Shown: positions 33,021 through 45,651 of the stretch, in pieces
Numbering within the stretch: position 1 is the stretch's first letter
How the letters are laid out: each line of letters begins with the position of its first letter
From: Blasia pusilla
Taxonomy: Eukaryota > Marchantiophyta > Marchantiopsida > Blasiales
NCBI GenBank assembly: GCA_050084515.1
Contig: CM114271.1
Location: forward strand, 25,730,001-25,794,000
Length of the DNA stretch: 64,000 nt
Reading direction: 5' to 3'
Notes under the pieces: generated by a model
What the model saw: the letters and a program-made list of their open reading frames with translations, nothing else
Told to the model about the DNA's origin: nothing
Databases searched by the model: none
Program-made: the position numbers and the translations under genes

Positions 33021-35178
33021 TCCAAGTACCTAAAACAACACTCGCACTCCTAGCGGCTCCAATTATACAATGGACCTGACATGTATCCCTAACTAAGATC
33101 CAAGAAATAAGTTACGGGTTGGAATCCACAGGTGACCTTCGAAATTCACTCCCTTGGACGCTCATGTAACCTTGGTGTTACATGAGCGAAATTCACTAGC
33201 TTAGAAGAAGAAAGTTCTTGGGGGAGTAAGTATGGGTTCTTGCCTATGTCTATGGATTATCTTGCATTGGATCACGTTAGTTTTAAGGATAATTTTCCCT
33301 TACATTTCAGCAAACTCATTCACGATCAAATGAGAGGATAACAAATTTACTTGTTTCTTTATATTGCTTCTTCTATGGAAGCCTCAACCAAGGACAATCT
33401 ATACAAGATTTATGAGTAACTATATGGAATTTCATAAATATGTACCTAAAATCTTGAAAACCATGCATTATTCAGAGAGAACATGAAGTAGCGGCATTAG
33501 AGATTCATAGAGACTATTGCACATGCACAAGTGGATTGTAACAAATCATTGCATCTCCATCAGGTTGTATCTATTGGATACACAAACCCATTTGAAACTT
33601 TCCTTTGTGGATTGGTTCTTGCAAATTCCCAACCATGCTAAGAGTCAAGGATTGCCATTACAATAAGAGGATAAGGAACCGACTAGGTTTATGCAGATTC
33701 CAATGGAAGGCATAAATCTCAGGTTTTATAGAATCCCAAGTTGGGATGGGTGGATTAGACCCCATCCGGATAATTTTTGGTATGGTTAGAGAGCCATTGG
33801 AGACCATTGAGAGCGTAGGTCACCCATGCCTATTTGATGGATTCCTTCCATTAACCTAGATTTGAACAAAGGGAAGTCTTCAAAGGCATAATGACAAATA
33901 ATAGGCAAAAAATTGGAAACTGAGTTGTCTTGCAAATACTTCCCACCTATTGATTTTTCTATGGTGAGAAATACATAACATAATGAGTATTGGATGCCAC
34001 CCATCAAAGAGTAGGCAGATAGTTACTTTTGTACTGGTCCTCCATAGGATGAAAGAGCGTTGCTCTCTTGGATGGCTTGTCATTTGATCCACAAGATTTG
34101 GGCTACCTCTGAAGGAGAAAGAATTAAGTTTTTGGCTCCAATAATCATGTATATGATATTTGTAGACTCAAGATGGTCACTATGGAGATAGAGTGCAATA
34201 GTAAGTAGTAAGGTTGCTAGATTTTGTCTATATATGGGTGTTTGACAATAGACTAATACCATATGTAAATAAGAGTGTGTGTTTATGTTAGACAAATAGA
34301 CTTTGGAGATACAACCATGTAACCACTAACGAGTTGTTTAAACACAACTTCCCTAGTCGGATGATGGACATGTTGGTATTCTTAGAGAGTAAGCAGAAGC
34401 GAGTAGTGGCGGGTTTCATGAGGGTTTAAGATCGGGTGGTGTTAGAGTTAAACTCTTTTGGTGGAGAGGAGAAGTAACACTAGATCCAAATGTTTCCAAA
34501 TCCCATGATGTCAAAGCCAAGTACTCTCTGATGGAGGGAAGAAGGGAGGCCGGATCTGATGGTTTCCAAATCCAACGGTGTTGGAAGTAGGCTATTGTCT
34601 GGTGGGAGGAGAAATGACATGGGATCCATTGGTTTTCAAATATAGTGGAAAAATTATCATGATAAAATTAGTGGAGGCTAGTCATAGGGCAAGTGGCAAG
34701 GCAACCGTAGAGGCAAGTGGAAGAGTGCAGTTAATGTGAGGATAAATGGTTAGATGTGGAGGAGAATTAGAGCATGGGGAGCATTTGATGAATACTTACA
34801 CACGGATGGAGTTAGTAAAAGGTATTTTTCAAGAGTCAATGCATATAAGATAGTATGTAAGGGATACTTGGAAAAAGAGGAGAGAGAGGATAGATGTGAG
34901 AGAACTTATTAAGTGTTTGATTAGTGACACTCGTAAGGAAAAGCTATAACTTGTGATGCTCACTAAGGTGGGAAACTATGGATTTGGATATTTCTTGAAA
35001 GGAGTTATATCATATGAAGAGTGGTCTTGTGTCTTAAATTTTCTTCTTAGTAAAATATAAATATCCACGGGAATAGGGCCTCCCAACTTGGAGACCTAAT
35101 AAGTGAGAATTTGAATGTTTGAATGATGGAATATGTTTGATTATGTAAAGGTCTATCGAGATTGTAGTGCAGGAATAT
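33021..35178. other. AT-rich intergenic sequence with a short tandem repeat
   Basis: No supported gene. It is the left flank of copy 3. I could not find Helitron coding here, although the right flank of copy 3 is Helitron. Confidence 0.4.
34459..34650 (+). repeat. Degenerate tandem repeat, about 2.7 units of 70 bp
   Basis: Units start at 34459, 34529 and 34600. Each begins tgg/tga-tgg-agg and contains gatc-x-tggtttccaaatc-like sequence. Confidence 0.5.
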
Positions 35179-35813
35179 TGTTATGCGCATACACATCACT
35201 ACACAACATACATCACTGTCTCTGAACATATACAGAAACACGCACGATCCCATGCTAACTCATGGAATCCAAACAATGAGACAAGAAGTACCAAAATATC
35301 TCCAATAACTCAATGAAATCTCACATCAACATCTCACACCAAGCTCTCCATATGTGCACTCTCTCTCATGTGAGACCAAACCCATTCTCCTATTGAGAGG
35401 CTTGGGTTACACACACAAGGCACAGAGGACCATATCTCCGCCGCCTCATGCCAAGAGGTTCAACAAAGAGACAATGAGCTCTCAAGCTCTCTCTCTTGGA
35501 GGTATATCCCCATCCCTCTCCCAAGCCCTCTCCACGGTAACCTATGCTCGTAGGTCACATCCTGGGCTCTTGACCTGATGTAGCGGGTCAAGGGACACTT
35601 CCAAAAGTGGAAAGTAATATATACCAAAAATATTAACTTACTCAAAATAGTAATTTTCTCAAAATGGCTCCAAATGATCCAAAAAAAGGGAAAACCTGCT
35701 CTAAGAGGTTACCCGTGGCCTAAGCAAGTCATCCTTGACCTCTTGAGGATGTCCTCCAGTATCTCCAAAGTCGCTCTACTTAATCTTGCCAATCTATCGT
35801 AAAAGATGTGATT
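35179..35813 (-). repeat. 3' terminal LTR-like unit (B2+A2) of copy 3
   Basis: B2 is 35813-35314 and matches B1 at 57741-57241. A2 is about 35306-35179, ends CA on the minus strand, and matches A1 at 35943-35816. Confidence 0.75.
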
Positions 35814-35815
35814 CT

Positions 35816-35943
35816 TATTGTGCACATACACATCGCTACACAACATATATCGTTGTCATGAACATACACATCAACATGCACGATCCCATACTAACTCATG
35901 GCATCTAAACAACGAGACGAGAAGTACCAAAATATCTCCAATC
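35816..35943 (-). repeat. Repeat A1 of copy 3
   Basis: 128 bp, preceded on the minus strand by a short G-run (35945-35952) and separated from B2 by two bases. Confidence 0.7.
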
Positions 35944-35998
35944 GTCCCCCTAGCTAGTGGTTAGGTCCCTCTAACTCCAGATAGCCATCTATCCCTAC

Positions 35999-36412
35999 CT
36001 ACCATGACATACATCTCTCAAACACTAAGAGAAAAAATGTTGGGTGCTCATATGGTCCCATCATTAGTCGCCTTTTTGTCATCCATGTCACAGACACAAG
36101 TCGGAATTTAGAACTACCTACTCTATATACATGTGAGACACATCCATCATCCTTAGGGAGAGATGACGTCAAACATGCCATATGCCATCCTCTCGAACAT
36201 CCACTACGGACTAGCATTGTGTTTGCACCACGGACAGAACCATACAACATACATCGCAAGCATGTAGAAACTACAGCTAAGCTCGGATCAACTATATTGT
36301 CAATTTTAGGAAGGTGACATGACGCACACTTACGCACTTGGTCCTTCCAAACCACACCATCGCATCCCTCCAATAAGAGAACACTAGATGGCAGAATCTC
36401 AGGCACTCTCAA
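35999..36412 (-). pseudogene. Integrase tail fused to PHD finger, copy 3
   Basis: One uninterrupted frame carries the integrase tail (LLLEGCDGVVWKDQVRK) and then the PHD region (CMLY, RSGC, HMAC). This copy has lost two zinc ligands (Cys to Tyr and Cys to Arg), and its last Cys pair is degraded, so the finger is dead. Its value is that it shows the PHD finger is encoded in the integrase frame. The chromodomain element inserted just upstream cut the integrase into this tail and the part at 42216-43300. Confidence 0.75.
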
Positions 36413-36432
36413 GATGGTGCGGCCTGTAGTAA

Positions 36433-36770
36433 TGTAACTCTCTAGCTCACGGAACCACTCTAGAGTTGCTCAAAGGTAGAATGCCCTCAAGGCCTCTCCT
36501 CTTCCTTTATATACTTAGAGATAGGTACAATGAAGACAAATTAGCTCTACTTATCCTTATGCCACATGTCCTACTCTTATAGTAGGAGAGGATCTCCTTT
36601 GGAGTCTAATGTCCCAACCTCATCCTTATCTTCCTTTTCACCAACCAATGGCCCCACTCTCATCTTTATCTCTTATATCTTGTCTTTTCTCTTTTTGGTT
36701 GATTCTTTCCAGATTATGCGCTTCATGTCATAGATTCTAACTAAACTATGACTAACAAAGGATGGTTACA
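36433..36770 (-). repeat. 3' LTR of the chromodomain element
   Basis: 338 bp, close match to 41883-42210. On the minus strand it is preceded by a G-rich tract (36771-36785) that would serve as the polypurine primer. Confidence 0.9.
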
Positions 36771-36785
36771 AACCTCCCCCCCCAT

Positions 36786-38270
36786 TTAAGACACAACGTC
36801 CTCGTTATGAGAACTTTCAAACTCTTGCACTATTAATGGTGCGTTTGCCAAGTTGGCCGAGGATTCCCATGTGGCCTCAAATAGTGGATATCCTTTCCAT
36901 TGGACCAGATATTCAACTCGTTGGTGATGAGCTCCTCGAGTGTATTTCTTCAAGAAACGATCCACTTTAAAATCTTCATGATCTTCGACTATTTGAGGTA
37001 GTGGTGGAGTGACAATATTATCCTTAAATCTCTCAGGGCGTGGAATAAACTGTCGAAGAAGAGAGACATGAAACACAAGATGGATTTTCATATGCATCGG
37101 TAGGTCTAGCTTATACGCCACGACACTCACTTTTTGTAGGATAGTGAAAGGCCCAATATAGCGAGAATTAAGCTTACGAACTCCTACTAATGATAAATTG
37201 GTTGTTGCTAACCAAACCTTCTCCCCTTCAAAAAACTTGACATCTTGACGATGAGCATCTGCATGTTGTTTTTGTCGAATTCGGGCAATAGCCAACTTCT
37301 CCTTAGCAAGTTGAATCCCTTTCTGAATTTGGTCCACAAACTCATTAATTGCAGCTACCTTTGTAGTTTCCCTCATACTTTTTCCTATTCGAGTGAGACT
37401 AGAAGGAATTGAGGGATGCTCGCCATGCATTAAAAAGAACGGTGTGGTCTTAGTGGAAGAGTTCATGGAGTTATTGTATGAGAACTCTATTAAGGGTAAT
37501 AATGAGTCATATCCTTGTTGATCCTCCAGTGTTAAGGCGCGTAGCATATCCTTAATGGTATGGTTGGCCCTTTAAGTTTGTCCATCAATTTGAGGGTGAT
37601 AAGCCGTAGACATGACTAGTTTAGTTTGGAGAAATCCGAATAAAGCCTTCCAAAATAAACTTGTGAAATGGATTCCCCTATCAGTGACAAGCACTTTAGG
37701 AAGACCATGATGGACAAAGAATGTCTCAATGTAAATCCTATCCAACTCTGATGTAGTGACAATCTTCTTGGTCGGACGAAGGTGTATCATCTTGCTTAGT
37801 CTATCCACAAAGACCACAATAGAGTCATATCCCATGATTGTACATGGTAGCTCACAAACAAGATCCATAGTGACTTGTTCCCAACATTTTTGAGGTTTTG
37901 TGATCGGCTACAACAGTCCTGTTGGTTTTGTGTTACTAGCCTTGATTTGTTGACAAATCCTATAACCCCTTACATATACGTCAACATCTTCTCTCACTTT
38001 GGGCCAATACTATGCCCTTTGTAATCCCTTTAAGGTTTTTTCAGCTCCCATATGACCCGCAATGATTGTGTCGTGAGCTTCAGATAATACTTCAGTGCGT
38101 AATTGTGGATCTTGTGGGATCCATACTTTACCTTTATGGAAAATCAATCCTTGAGCCTTGTATACTCTATTGGCATGAATAGCAATTGCAATTTCTTCAT
38201 CCTCCTTTGTGGTTTTGGATAACTTTTTCCACCAACTAGAGTGAATCTTCACTTCAAATATATTATTCAT
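36786..38270 (-). pseudogene. Integrase and chromodomain of the inserted Ty3 element
   Basis: The N-terminal zinc region begins near 38100 (AHDTIIAGHMG). The core has Asp in MDLVCELP and Asp in VTDRGIHF. At the position of the third catalytic residue, after HPQIDGQT, there is a TAA stop where Glu is expected (about 37572). The C-terminal part (36786-37547, 253 codons) is open and includes SFNN-type LPLIEFSYNNS, FFEGEKVWL and a chromodomain (VEYLVQWKGYPLFEATWE). Chromodomains bind methylated histone H3 and bias integration to heterochromatin. Confidence 0.85.
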
Positions 38271-38740
38271 CTATGATATACGAGTCAAGGCGTCTGCCAA
38301 CTGCTTCTTTCCTTCAATATAGACAATTTTCATCGCCATTATGTCCATCGAATTTGACGTTTGGAGAGGTCCTTTTGGGCCTCTAAGTAGACCAAGGGCT
38401 TGTAATCAGTCTCCACCACAAACTCCTTATCGCCCAAGTAATGTTTCCAATATTTGGTTGCCAAAACAATAGCAAGTTCTTCTTGCTCAGTTGTATGGTA
38501 GTTTTGCTCAGCTGGCAATAGTTTACGAGAAAAGAAGGCAATAGGATGCCATCCATCCTCCCATTCTTATTGTAGTACTCTTCCAATGCTAGTAACTAAA
38601 GCATATGTGGCCAATTTGATGGGTCGATTAGGATCATACCACTTCAAAATAGGGGCTTTGATCAAGGCATCCTTTAATGATTGAAAATAAATCTCTTGTG
38701 ATGTGCACCAATTCCAATTTTGTCCTTTCCCTAGTAAAAC
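38271..38740 (-). pseudogene. RNase H domain of the inserted Ty3 element
   Basis: Motifs HPIAFFSRKL, the TTEQEELAIV acidic block and FVVETDYKPLVY are readable on the minus strand, interrupted by a few stops. Confidence 0.7.
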
Positions 38741-38802
38741 TCTTAAGGATTGTGCAATTTGAGCAAAACCTTTGACAAATCTTTGATAGAATCCTATTAA
38801 CC

Positions 38803-39141
38803 CTATAAAATTGAAGATTGAGTTTGATCTTTAAATGTACTCCATTTTTTTATTGCTTCTACCTTCTCACTCATCACTTGAATATCTTCTGCGCTTACTC
38901 GATGCCCTAGATAATCAACTTCTGTCTTACCGAACTCACATTTTGAAGCTTTAGCATACAACTCATTATCTCTTAGGATTTGAAAGACTTCTCGTAGATG
39001 ATTTATATGCTCCTCTATCATTTTACTATAGACTAAGATGTCATCTAAGAATACAATGACAGACTTGTCTAAATATGGACGAAAGATATCATTCATTAGG
39101 CCCATAAAGGTTGCAGGTGCATTAGTAAGACCAAATGGCAT
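38803..39141 (-). pseudogene. Reverse transcriptase, C-terminal half, of the inserted Ty3 element
   Basis: It starts [13 protein letters not shown], with the catalytic [10 protein letters not shown] and then YLGHRVSAE. It is in element orientation (minus). The half that should precede it is on the other strand. Confidence 0.85.
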
Positions 39142-39167
39142 GACTAAGTATTAAAATTATCCATACC

Positions 39168-39505
39168 TCGAACAAAACACACCACCATGTAAGGCTCTTT
39201 ACCGCTTAGCTCCAAGAGAATTAGAAGAATGCAAAGCCCAAGTGCAGGAGATGTTGCAGAAAGGATTCATCCAACTAAGCGTCTCGCCATATGGAGCCCC
39301 TGTCCTTTTTGTGAAAAAGAAGGATGGAAGCATGCGACTGTGTATCGACTATCGAGCACTAAATCAACAAACAATAAAAAACAAGTATCCATTATCAAGA
39401 ATGGATGATTTTTTCGACCACCTACAAGGAGAAAAATACTTTACCAAACTTGACCTTCGCAGCGGCTACAACCAAATTTGAATTACGGATGAAGATGTGC
39501 AAAAG
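39168..39505 (+). pseudogene. Reverse transcriptase, N-terminal half, inverted in place
   Basis: On the plus strand, opposite to the rest of the element: [63 protein letters not shown]. These are exactly the RT blocks missing between the protease and the minus-strand half at 39141. About 0.34 kb has been inverted within the element. Confidence 0.85.
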
Positions 39506-39665
39506 ATTTGTATTCCTCCAATACTTCTCTCAACTCGTGTAGTACCTCTGAATATTTTTTCAAACCACAAACATCTCTTATTAAACATAGGAAACACACG
39601 TCTTGATGTTTGATGGCGGTTTTTCCTATTACATATAGGGTAGGGTTCTAGGACGTAATCTGACT

Positions 39666-40010
39666 CTATCTCCGTAAAGATAGATTATACTGTTCCATCC
39701 AAGGCATTCCCAAGATAACATCATAATGTGATAACCTAATGACCTTCATCTTCAACTCTTCCAGATACTTTCCTATCCTCAACTCTACCCTTCGAGGAAG
39801 CTTCTCAATCTTTTTTGTTTGCCCGTTTGGTAGTTCTACCTCTTCTTTTAGATCCCTCTCTAAAGCTAAGCCCACTTTCATACTTATGGCTCTTGAAAGG
39901 AAGTTTTGTGTTGCCTCAGGATCAATCAACACTCTAACTTGGGATCCTTCTACTTCCCCATCTATAACAATGAGACGTGTTTCTCCTCTCTTCAAACCAG
40001 TTACCTCCAC
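39666..40010 (-). pseudogene. Retropepsin of the inserted Ty3 element
   Basis: A 114-codon frame. The catalytic loop reads LIDPEATQNF where active elements have LIDSGAT, so the Ser-Gly after the Asp are lost. The flap and C-terminal motif VILGMPWM is present. It is probably inactive. Confidence 0.75.
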
Positions 40011-40072
40011 ATGTTTATGTCGACCCTCGCCTTTCCTCCTTTTGTTAGAACCAGTATATCCGTGAGGCGCAA

Positions 40073-41290
40073 TTATTGGTGGTTGGCGTTTCCCTGAGGT
40101 CTGCCTTCTCCGTCATCTTCCTGCATGTGTGCTCCTTCAAGAAGATTAAGGGGACAACGATATGGCCTATTTTCGAGCCTACGAAGACGATAATTCATGG
40201 CTATATGACCATATCTACCACACTCAAAGCATTGGCGTGTATCTCTTCGGACTTCCAATTCTCTCCCTCCTTTAGGAATCTCGACCCCGTCGATTCGAGG
40301 AGCAATCCCCTGTATGTTGGGATTCCGATCTCTATCCATTGGCACCCTTCCATTATACCTTCATGGCGCATAACCATCTCGTGCTCAAAGGTTATCCAAC
40401 TCCATGGGTGGGGATCCGTAATGATTGTTCATGGAAGCAACCACCTCTCCTCCTCTTTCGTACACATTTGCAATTCGTTGGGCACATGCGATTGCTTCAT
40501 TGATATCTTTTGGGTTGTCTCGAATCACCTCTTGACGCACCTTCCTCTTTAAAGCTCTCTTAAGCAAATCGAGAGCTTCTGGCCCACTCATGTCGCGGAT
40601 TTGTATGTGCAAGTCACGAAACTCTTTGATGTAGTCATCCACAATGCCTTTCTGCTCCAATTTCCATAATTTCATTCTAGCAGTGAGGATTGGATCCACA
40701 TCTTGGAAATTTTGCAGCAGCTTGGAAATTTTGCAGCTTCATTCCGCTCCATGTGACTTTTTGAGTTGTTTGAATCAATAATCTCTCCCATCCTTGATAC
40801 TATGTCAATGCTTGATTGATTAACCAAGATCTTACGAACATCCCTATAGTAAAATCATCAATGTTGAAAAGGGATAAATAGATTTCTATTTGAGTGATCC
40901 AACCCTCTAATATTTCCATGGCTCGATTTCTTTTGTACTGTTCTACCTTGCATGCCTTTGTCATTTTCAATATCAATGATGCTTGAGCATTCATCTCCAT
41001 CACTCTTTGTGCTGCTTGGGCCTCCAATGCTCATGCCCTTAAGGTTTCGTCACTCTCCCCATAAGTCACGACACTCGTGGTTTCCGTCTCCATCCCACCT
41101 ATCGGAAGAACTCTCTCTCTCTCTCTCTCTCTACTCTCATATTTTTGACCGAAGCAACTTCTTGCGCTAATTCTTGGACTTGGTTTTGACTTTGATCAAA
41201 TGCAACTCTCAACTCTCTCAATTCACGAATCATATCCCTCAAAGTTTCTTCCATAATCGCTCCGACTTTCCCCTGACCCTTTACTATCAC
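40073..41290 (-). pseudogene. gag of the inserted Ty3 element
   Basis: In several frames: a coiled-coil-like N-terminus (IRELRELRVAF, about 41250), the retrotransposon gag core (MDPILTARMKLWKLEQKG, EFRDLHIQIRDM, 40699-40385), and a zinc knuckle CFECGRYGH whose last Cys is Tyr (about 40240). A CT array at 41111-41132 interrupts it. Confidence 0.75.
41111..41132 (+). repeat. Short (CT)n microsatellite
   Basis: 11 CT units inside the gag region of the chromodomain element. Confidence 0.9.
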
Positions 41291-41870
41291 TCTAATATAA
41301 GATCAAGATATACACTTGCCAATTTCGCATAACAGGGACTACAAAAGGCAGTGTTGACGCAATGACTTCATTATAATACTCTTGGCCAAAATTCCTCACC
41401 ATAAACTCTCTATATGCTATCTTAGGTTGACAAACCACATGGACTATACATCGAGTGTTAAAAAACACTTGTGGGGGCCTATTCAAATCCATTCCCCAGA
41501 TCTCCTCTAAAACAACATATAAATAGTGCAATCCCACACACGATCATATGTAACAATAGGGAGGATCATCGGATAGCGAGACTCCATCACTTGCGTGAAA
41601 AATTCACCAAAGTGATATACGAGGTATCTCGTGAACTAGTGTCTATCTACATATAAGAGTTTGATGGTGAACGGATTAAGAAACGGGAAATTAGGAGCCA
41701 CTCTCGCTTCCCCTCCATCCATTACATGCAAAACAGCCCTTCCCCCTTATTCTACTTGCAGTTTTATAGCCACTGCCAACCTTTAACAAGCTATCTACTC
41801 TAAACAGTATATCATTACTTAATCATCCTTCCAAGAGGGGTAATCCACTCTCGTTGGAAGAGCAACCTTG

Positions 41871-41882
41871 CTCTGATACCAT
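41871..41882 (-). promoter_or_regulatory. Primer-binding site, initiator tRNA-Met
   Basis: On the minus strand directly after the 5' LTR the sequence is TGGTATCAGAGC, the classic complement of the 3' end of plant initiator tRNA-Met. It primes minus-strand cDNA. Confidence 0.9.
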
Positions 41883-42210
41883 TGTAACTCTCCAGCTCAC
41901 GGAACCACTCTAGAGTTGCTCAAAGGTAGAATGCCCTCAAGGTCTCTCCTCTTCCTTTATATACTTAGAGATAGGTACAATGAAGACAAATTAGCATAGC
42001 ATCATAGCATGAGAGGATCTCCTTGGGATTCTAATGTCCCAACTTCATCTTTCTCAATCTCATCCTTATCTTCATTTTCACGAACCAATGGCCCCACTCT
42101 CATCTTTATCTCATATATCTTGTCTTTTCTCTTTTAGGTTGATTATTTCTCACTTATGCGCTTCATGTCATAGATTCTAACTTAACTATGACTAATAAAG
42201 GATGGTTACA
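41883..42210 (-). repeat. 5' LTR of the chromodomain element
   Basis: 328 bp, TG...CA, matches 36433-36770 with scattered changes and a small gap. Confidence 0.9.
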
Positions 42211-42215
42211 AGTGA

Positions 42216-43300
42216 CATCCAAAGTCGTGGGTGTCCTCTGCTCTAAGTAGTCATAGTCTCTCTGATAAAACCTCTGGATAGTAGGTCGATAACCACCTCC
42301 TCGAATAGTTGCATATCTCAACGTATCCCGATGTTGCGTAATCGCCAAGTTCTCAAATGCCATGGGCATCACTCTTCTAAAAAACTCATCCCTCTAAGAA
42401 CATGCTCGCATCCATACTTCAGGATTATCAAGGTTCAACACCTCACCAACATCTCAAAAAATGGCCGTAGATAAATCTGGCTCTCGGCCATAAAGTAGCA
42501 AGTACGGTGAGAAAGACGCTAAGGATGTATGCTTGCTGAATCTGTATCCCATCACCAACCATGGAAACAGGAGGTCCCAATCTCCTAGGTGACCTCTCTT
42601 CAAGCCATACTTGCGCAATCCTCTCTTCATCGTCTACACAACCCTTTGCGCTAGTCCATCCACCTAAGGATGATCTCGCAAAGTGGTGTGGTGGTCGATC
42701 AACGCCTGATCCAACAAGGCGTGAAACTCCCCACAAAACTCCGTACCCTGGTCTGTCAACACCTCAATTGGTGCGTAATGACTAAACACTCGATTTAGGA
42801 AGGCATGCGCTACTCCCTAAACTTTTGTAGGCAATGCAACCAACTCTATCCACTTTGAGAAGTGCTCGACCATCACAAACACTTAAAGACTGTGGCGCTC
42901 CGTCAAAGATAAAAGTCCTGCAAAATCTAAACTCCATCTATAACCCAAATCCATGATCAAAAGTGGATGCAATCGTGGAGTCATAGGATTGAACGATGCC
43001 CGGACCCGATCACAAACCATGCACACGGAAACAAATTATTGAACGTAAGTCTGCATGCCTCGCCACCAATACTATATTTGGAGCAAGCTTTATGTTTGCT
43101 TCACTCCGAAATGATCCAACTCCTTATGGGCATGACGCACCAAACGTCCTCTTTGTGAATAATGAGGCATTACACGTAGTCTACCATCCTCCCAAACTCG
43201 CAACACATGTGTCCCCTCCTACCCAAACTGTCCGGCTCGCTGTAGGATCTGATCCTGCTTTCTAGCACCCATTGTGCTCGCGACATTGCCAGTACGCAAG
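42216..43300 (-). pseudogene. Integrase of copy 3 (methyltransferase/PHD element), truncated by insertion
   Basis: Minus-strand motifs match copy 2: HAHKELDHFG and CMVC for the zinc domain, SLDFAGLLS and VLTDQGTEF for the first two Asp, then HP-VDGLAQRVV where the third acidic position is Gln. The C-terminal block AFENLAITQHRDTLRYATI follows to the break at 42216, where the chromodomain element entered. Many stops are present. Where copy 2 has a TAG after VLTD, copy 3 keeps Gln, which supports a CAG origin for that stop. Confidence 0.8.
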
Positions 43301-43559
43301 TACACCAAGATTACTCCATCCTCTTGAATATCTCGGCCATCTGTCATCTCCTCACTGGCCTCTGGATCTAAGAACTCTCCATCAGACCTTGCCATCAAAG
43401 TCTCCGCAATCTAGCTCCCCATAGCCATGAAGCCCAAATAGATTGACGTATGCCATCGTAGCACCAACTCCTCATCACTCTCACCATGCCACCGAGCTCC
43501 AGTTGCATCTCGCTGACTCGGGCATGGGTTACAACTCAAACCATCTCCATCTTGGTTGA

Positions 43560-43930
43560 GCGTCCCAAGTCTATGCACCACCAGGAAATCATACTCCTAC
43601 GACAAGAGAGTCCACCTTGCAAGCTTTCCTGTAAGCTTTTTGGACTCCATCAACCACTTAAGTGCCTGATGATCACTAATAATGGTAAAGGGATTGCCAA
43701 ATAGATAACACGTGAAATGTGCGACAAGCCACACTGCAGCCAAGCACTCACCCTCATACGAGCTATACTTTGCCTCTGCAGCGTTGTTCGAGCGACTAGC
43801 ATAAGCCACCACAAACTCTCTATCCTCATTGTCATGTCGGGTGAGCACATTTCCCAGCCCAAACATGCTCCAATCGATATGTCCCTTGATCGGTCTCCTG
43901 AATATGGGCGCGGACATCAATATGTCTTTG
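43560..43930 (-). pseudogene. RNase H of copy 3
   Basis: A 107-codon open frame (43920-43597) with IDWSMFGLGN, REFVVAYASRSNNAAE, EGECLAAVW and SDHQALKWLM. It aligns along its length with 9440-9730 of copy 2. Confidence 0.85.
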
Positions 43931-44780
43931 AGCAGTTGAAATGCTCTTTCCCGCTCATCCTCCCAGTGCCACTCCTAATCCACCTTGGTCAACAAGATCA
44001 GCGGCTTTGCAATCAAACTGAAACCCTTGACATACCGTCGATACAAGTTTGCCAATCCCATGAATGCACAAACTCCACTGACATATGTAGGGCGTGGAAT
44101 GCGCCAAGTAGCCTCTATCTTCGTCTGTTGCATAACAAGGCCACCTGGGTATATGATATGATCCAGGTATTCAATCTAATCGTAGAAGAACTTGCATTTG
44201 TCTGGATGTAGCATCAAAGATCTCCTCAAGGATGGGCATGGCATACTTATCAAACTTCATATGCCGATTGATAGGTCGATAATCTCCACACATCCGCCTA
44301 TCCGTCCAGTTGCCATGCACATCCTTCTTGGTGGGCATGACACTCGCAAATGCATACTCTCCATGCGACATCTCTACTAATTCTGCTCCAACCAAGTCCT
44401 AGCTCCTACTCTTAATCAGAGCCCTCTCCATGTCAATGTAATGCAAATCCATGGACCCTTCAATGTACTCAAATCATGCATGCTAAATGTGAAACAACTC
44501 CTATAACTCCTAGGGAACTTATGTATTTGGCGTGACTCTCCTCTTGTCAACTTAGGGCCCATATTGGCTCCCAAGTCTCCATCGTCACTATGGTAGGACT
44601 CTTGGGCGCGGGTGTCGGTGGTTGCTATGGTGCAACCACGTCTCAAATAGAAGAACTTGGCTGCTCCCCTGTAGCCAATTGCAAACTCTGATTTCCTCCA
44701 CGTGCAGTACCCGGAACCACGCTCGATGTTGTGGTTATCATCTCTCTGTATACGTGCAAAACATCCCAAGAAGTCCAAGG
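43930..44780 (-). pseudogene. Reverse transcriptase of copy 3, catalytic middle deleted
   Basis: N-terminal blocks SYRSCFTFSM, SHGEYAFASVMPTKKD and CGDYRPIN are readable. After EEIFDA (about 44200) the sequence jumps to the region just before ANLYRRYVKGF. About 0.35 kb carrying the Tyr-Ile-Asp-Asp active site is missing compared with copy 2. Confidence 0.8.
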
Positions 44781-45651
44781 GTGTCTCTCCTAATCACCCA
44801 TGGTGTGTGGATCTCCTCGGGTCTCGCCCCCAGCCACTGCCCCAACTATCATGGTAGGCATGGGGCTCACCAACGCAACAATATGCACTAGAAGGAATAT
44901 GGTGCTTTTAGCACTAAGTCACTTACAACTAAAGTCCAATAACACAAAAATACAACTACATGTAAGTTAAGTGGCCTATGTGGCAGACTGTAGTATCACT
45001 TAGTCACTAAGAATGACTAAAGGGTATGACATGGTTTTTCTTAATATAATTGAGAAAATAAAATTATTATAAATTAATGACATATCATTATAATATGACT
45101 AGATTAGTGCAAAATAACTAACACGTGGCACTTATGATAGAATTTAACTAATTAGAAAAAATAAGATTTCAATCTATAATAAGACATGTGAAAATAAGAC
45201 TATGATAATTATTTCCAAGTTGGTGTATAAGTCCCTAATTAATAATGCCACAATATTCGATATTGTTCCTCCTTCTTGTTTCTTGTTTGCAATCTGTGTG
45301 ATTTTTCCCGCAATTTTGGATCCCTTTTCCCGTGCGCACAAGTTATAGGTTGAATCGAGGTTTTTGAGAGTCGCTTGAAGAAGTACAAGCGCACCACAAC
45401 ACGAGTGGAGGTGAGGTGGATGAGTGCCGCTTGTTGTTGTTGTTAGATCAGTGCAATCGCTAGAGTGAGATCAATGCAAGCGTTGGAGTAGGACAAGACG
45501 AAAGCGAGAGGAGTGGTCGCAGGAGTTGAGGTGAGGAGCGACAGAAGCAAGCTATTATCAAGTGTTGTTGTGATATTTTGTTGTTGTTTGCATTTTGTTC
45601 TTCATGGCGCATGCCCTCTCTCTCTTTGTGAAAGCCACGCGGTCATCATAG

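Larger units (their letters stand above)
36433..42210 (-). mobile_element. Chromodomain-bearing Ty3/gypsy LTR retrotransposon inserted in copy 3
   Basis: 5.78 kb. LTRs are 41883-42210 (5') and 36433-36770 (3'), beginning TG and ending CA. The 5-bp flanks are agtaa (36428-36432) and agtga (42211-42215), a target duplication with one change. A primer-binding site complementary to initiator tRNA-Met and a G-rich polypurine tract stand in the right places. The order is gag, protease, RT, RNase H, integrase, chromodomain. It interrupts the copy 3 integrase, so it is younger than copy 3. It is decayed, and part of RT is inverted. Confidence 0.9.
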
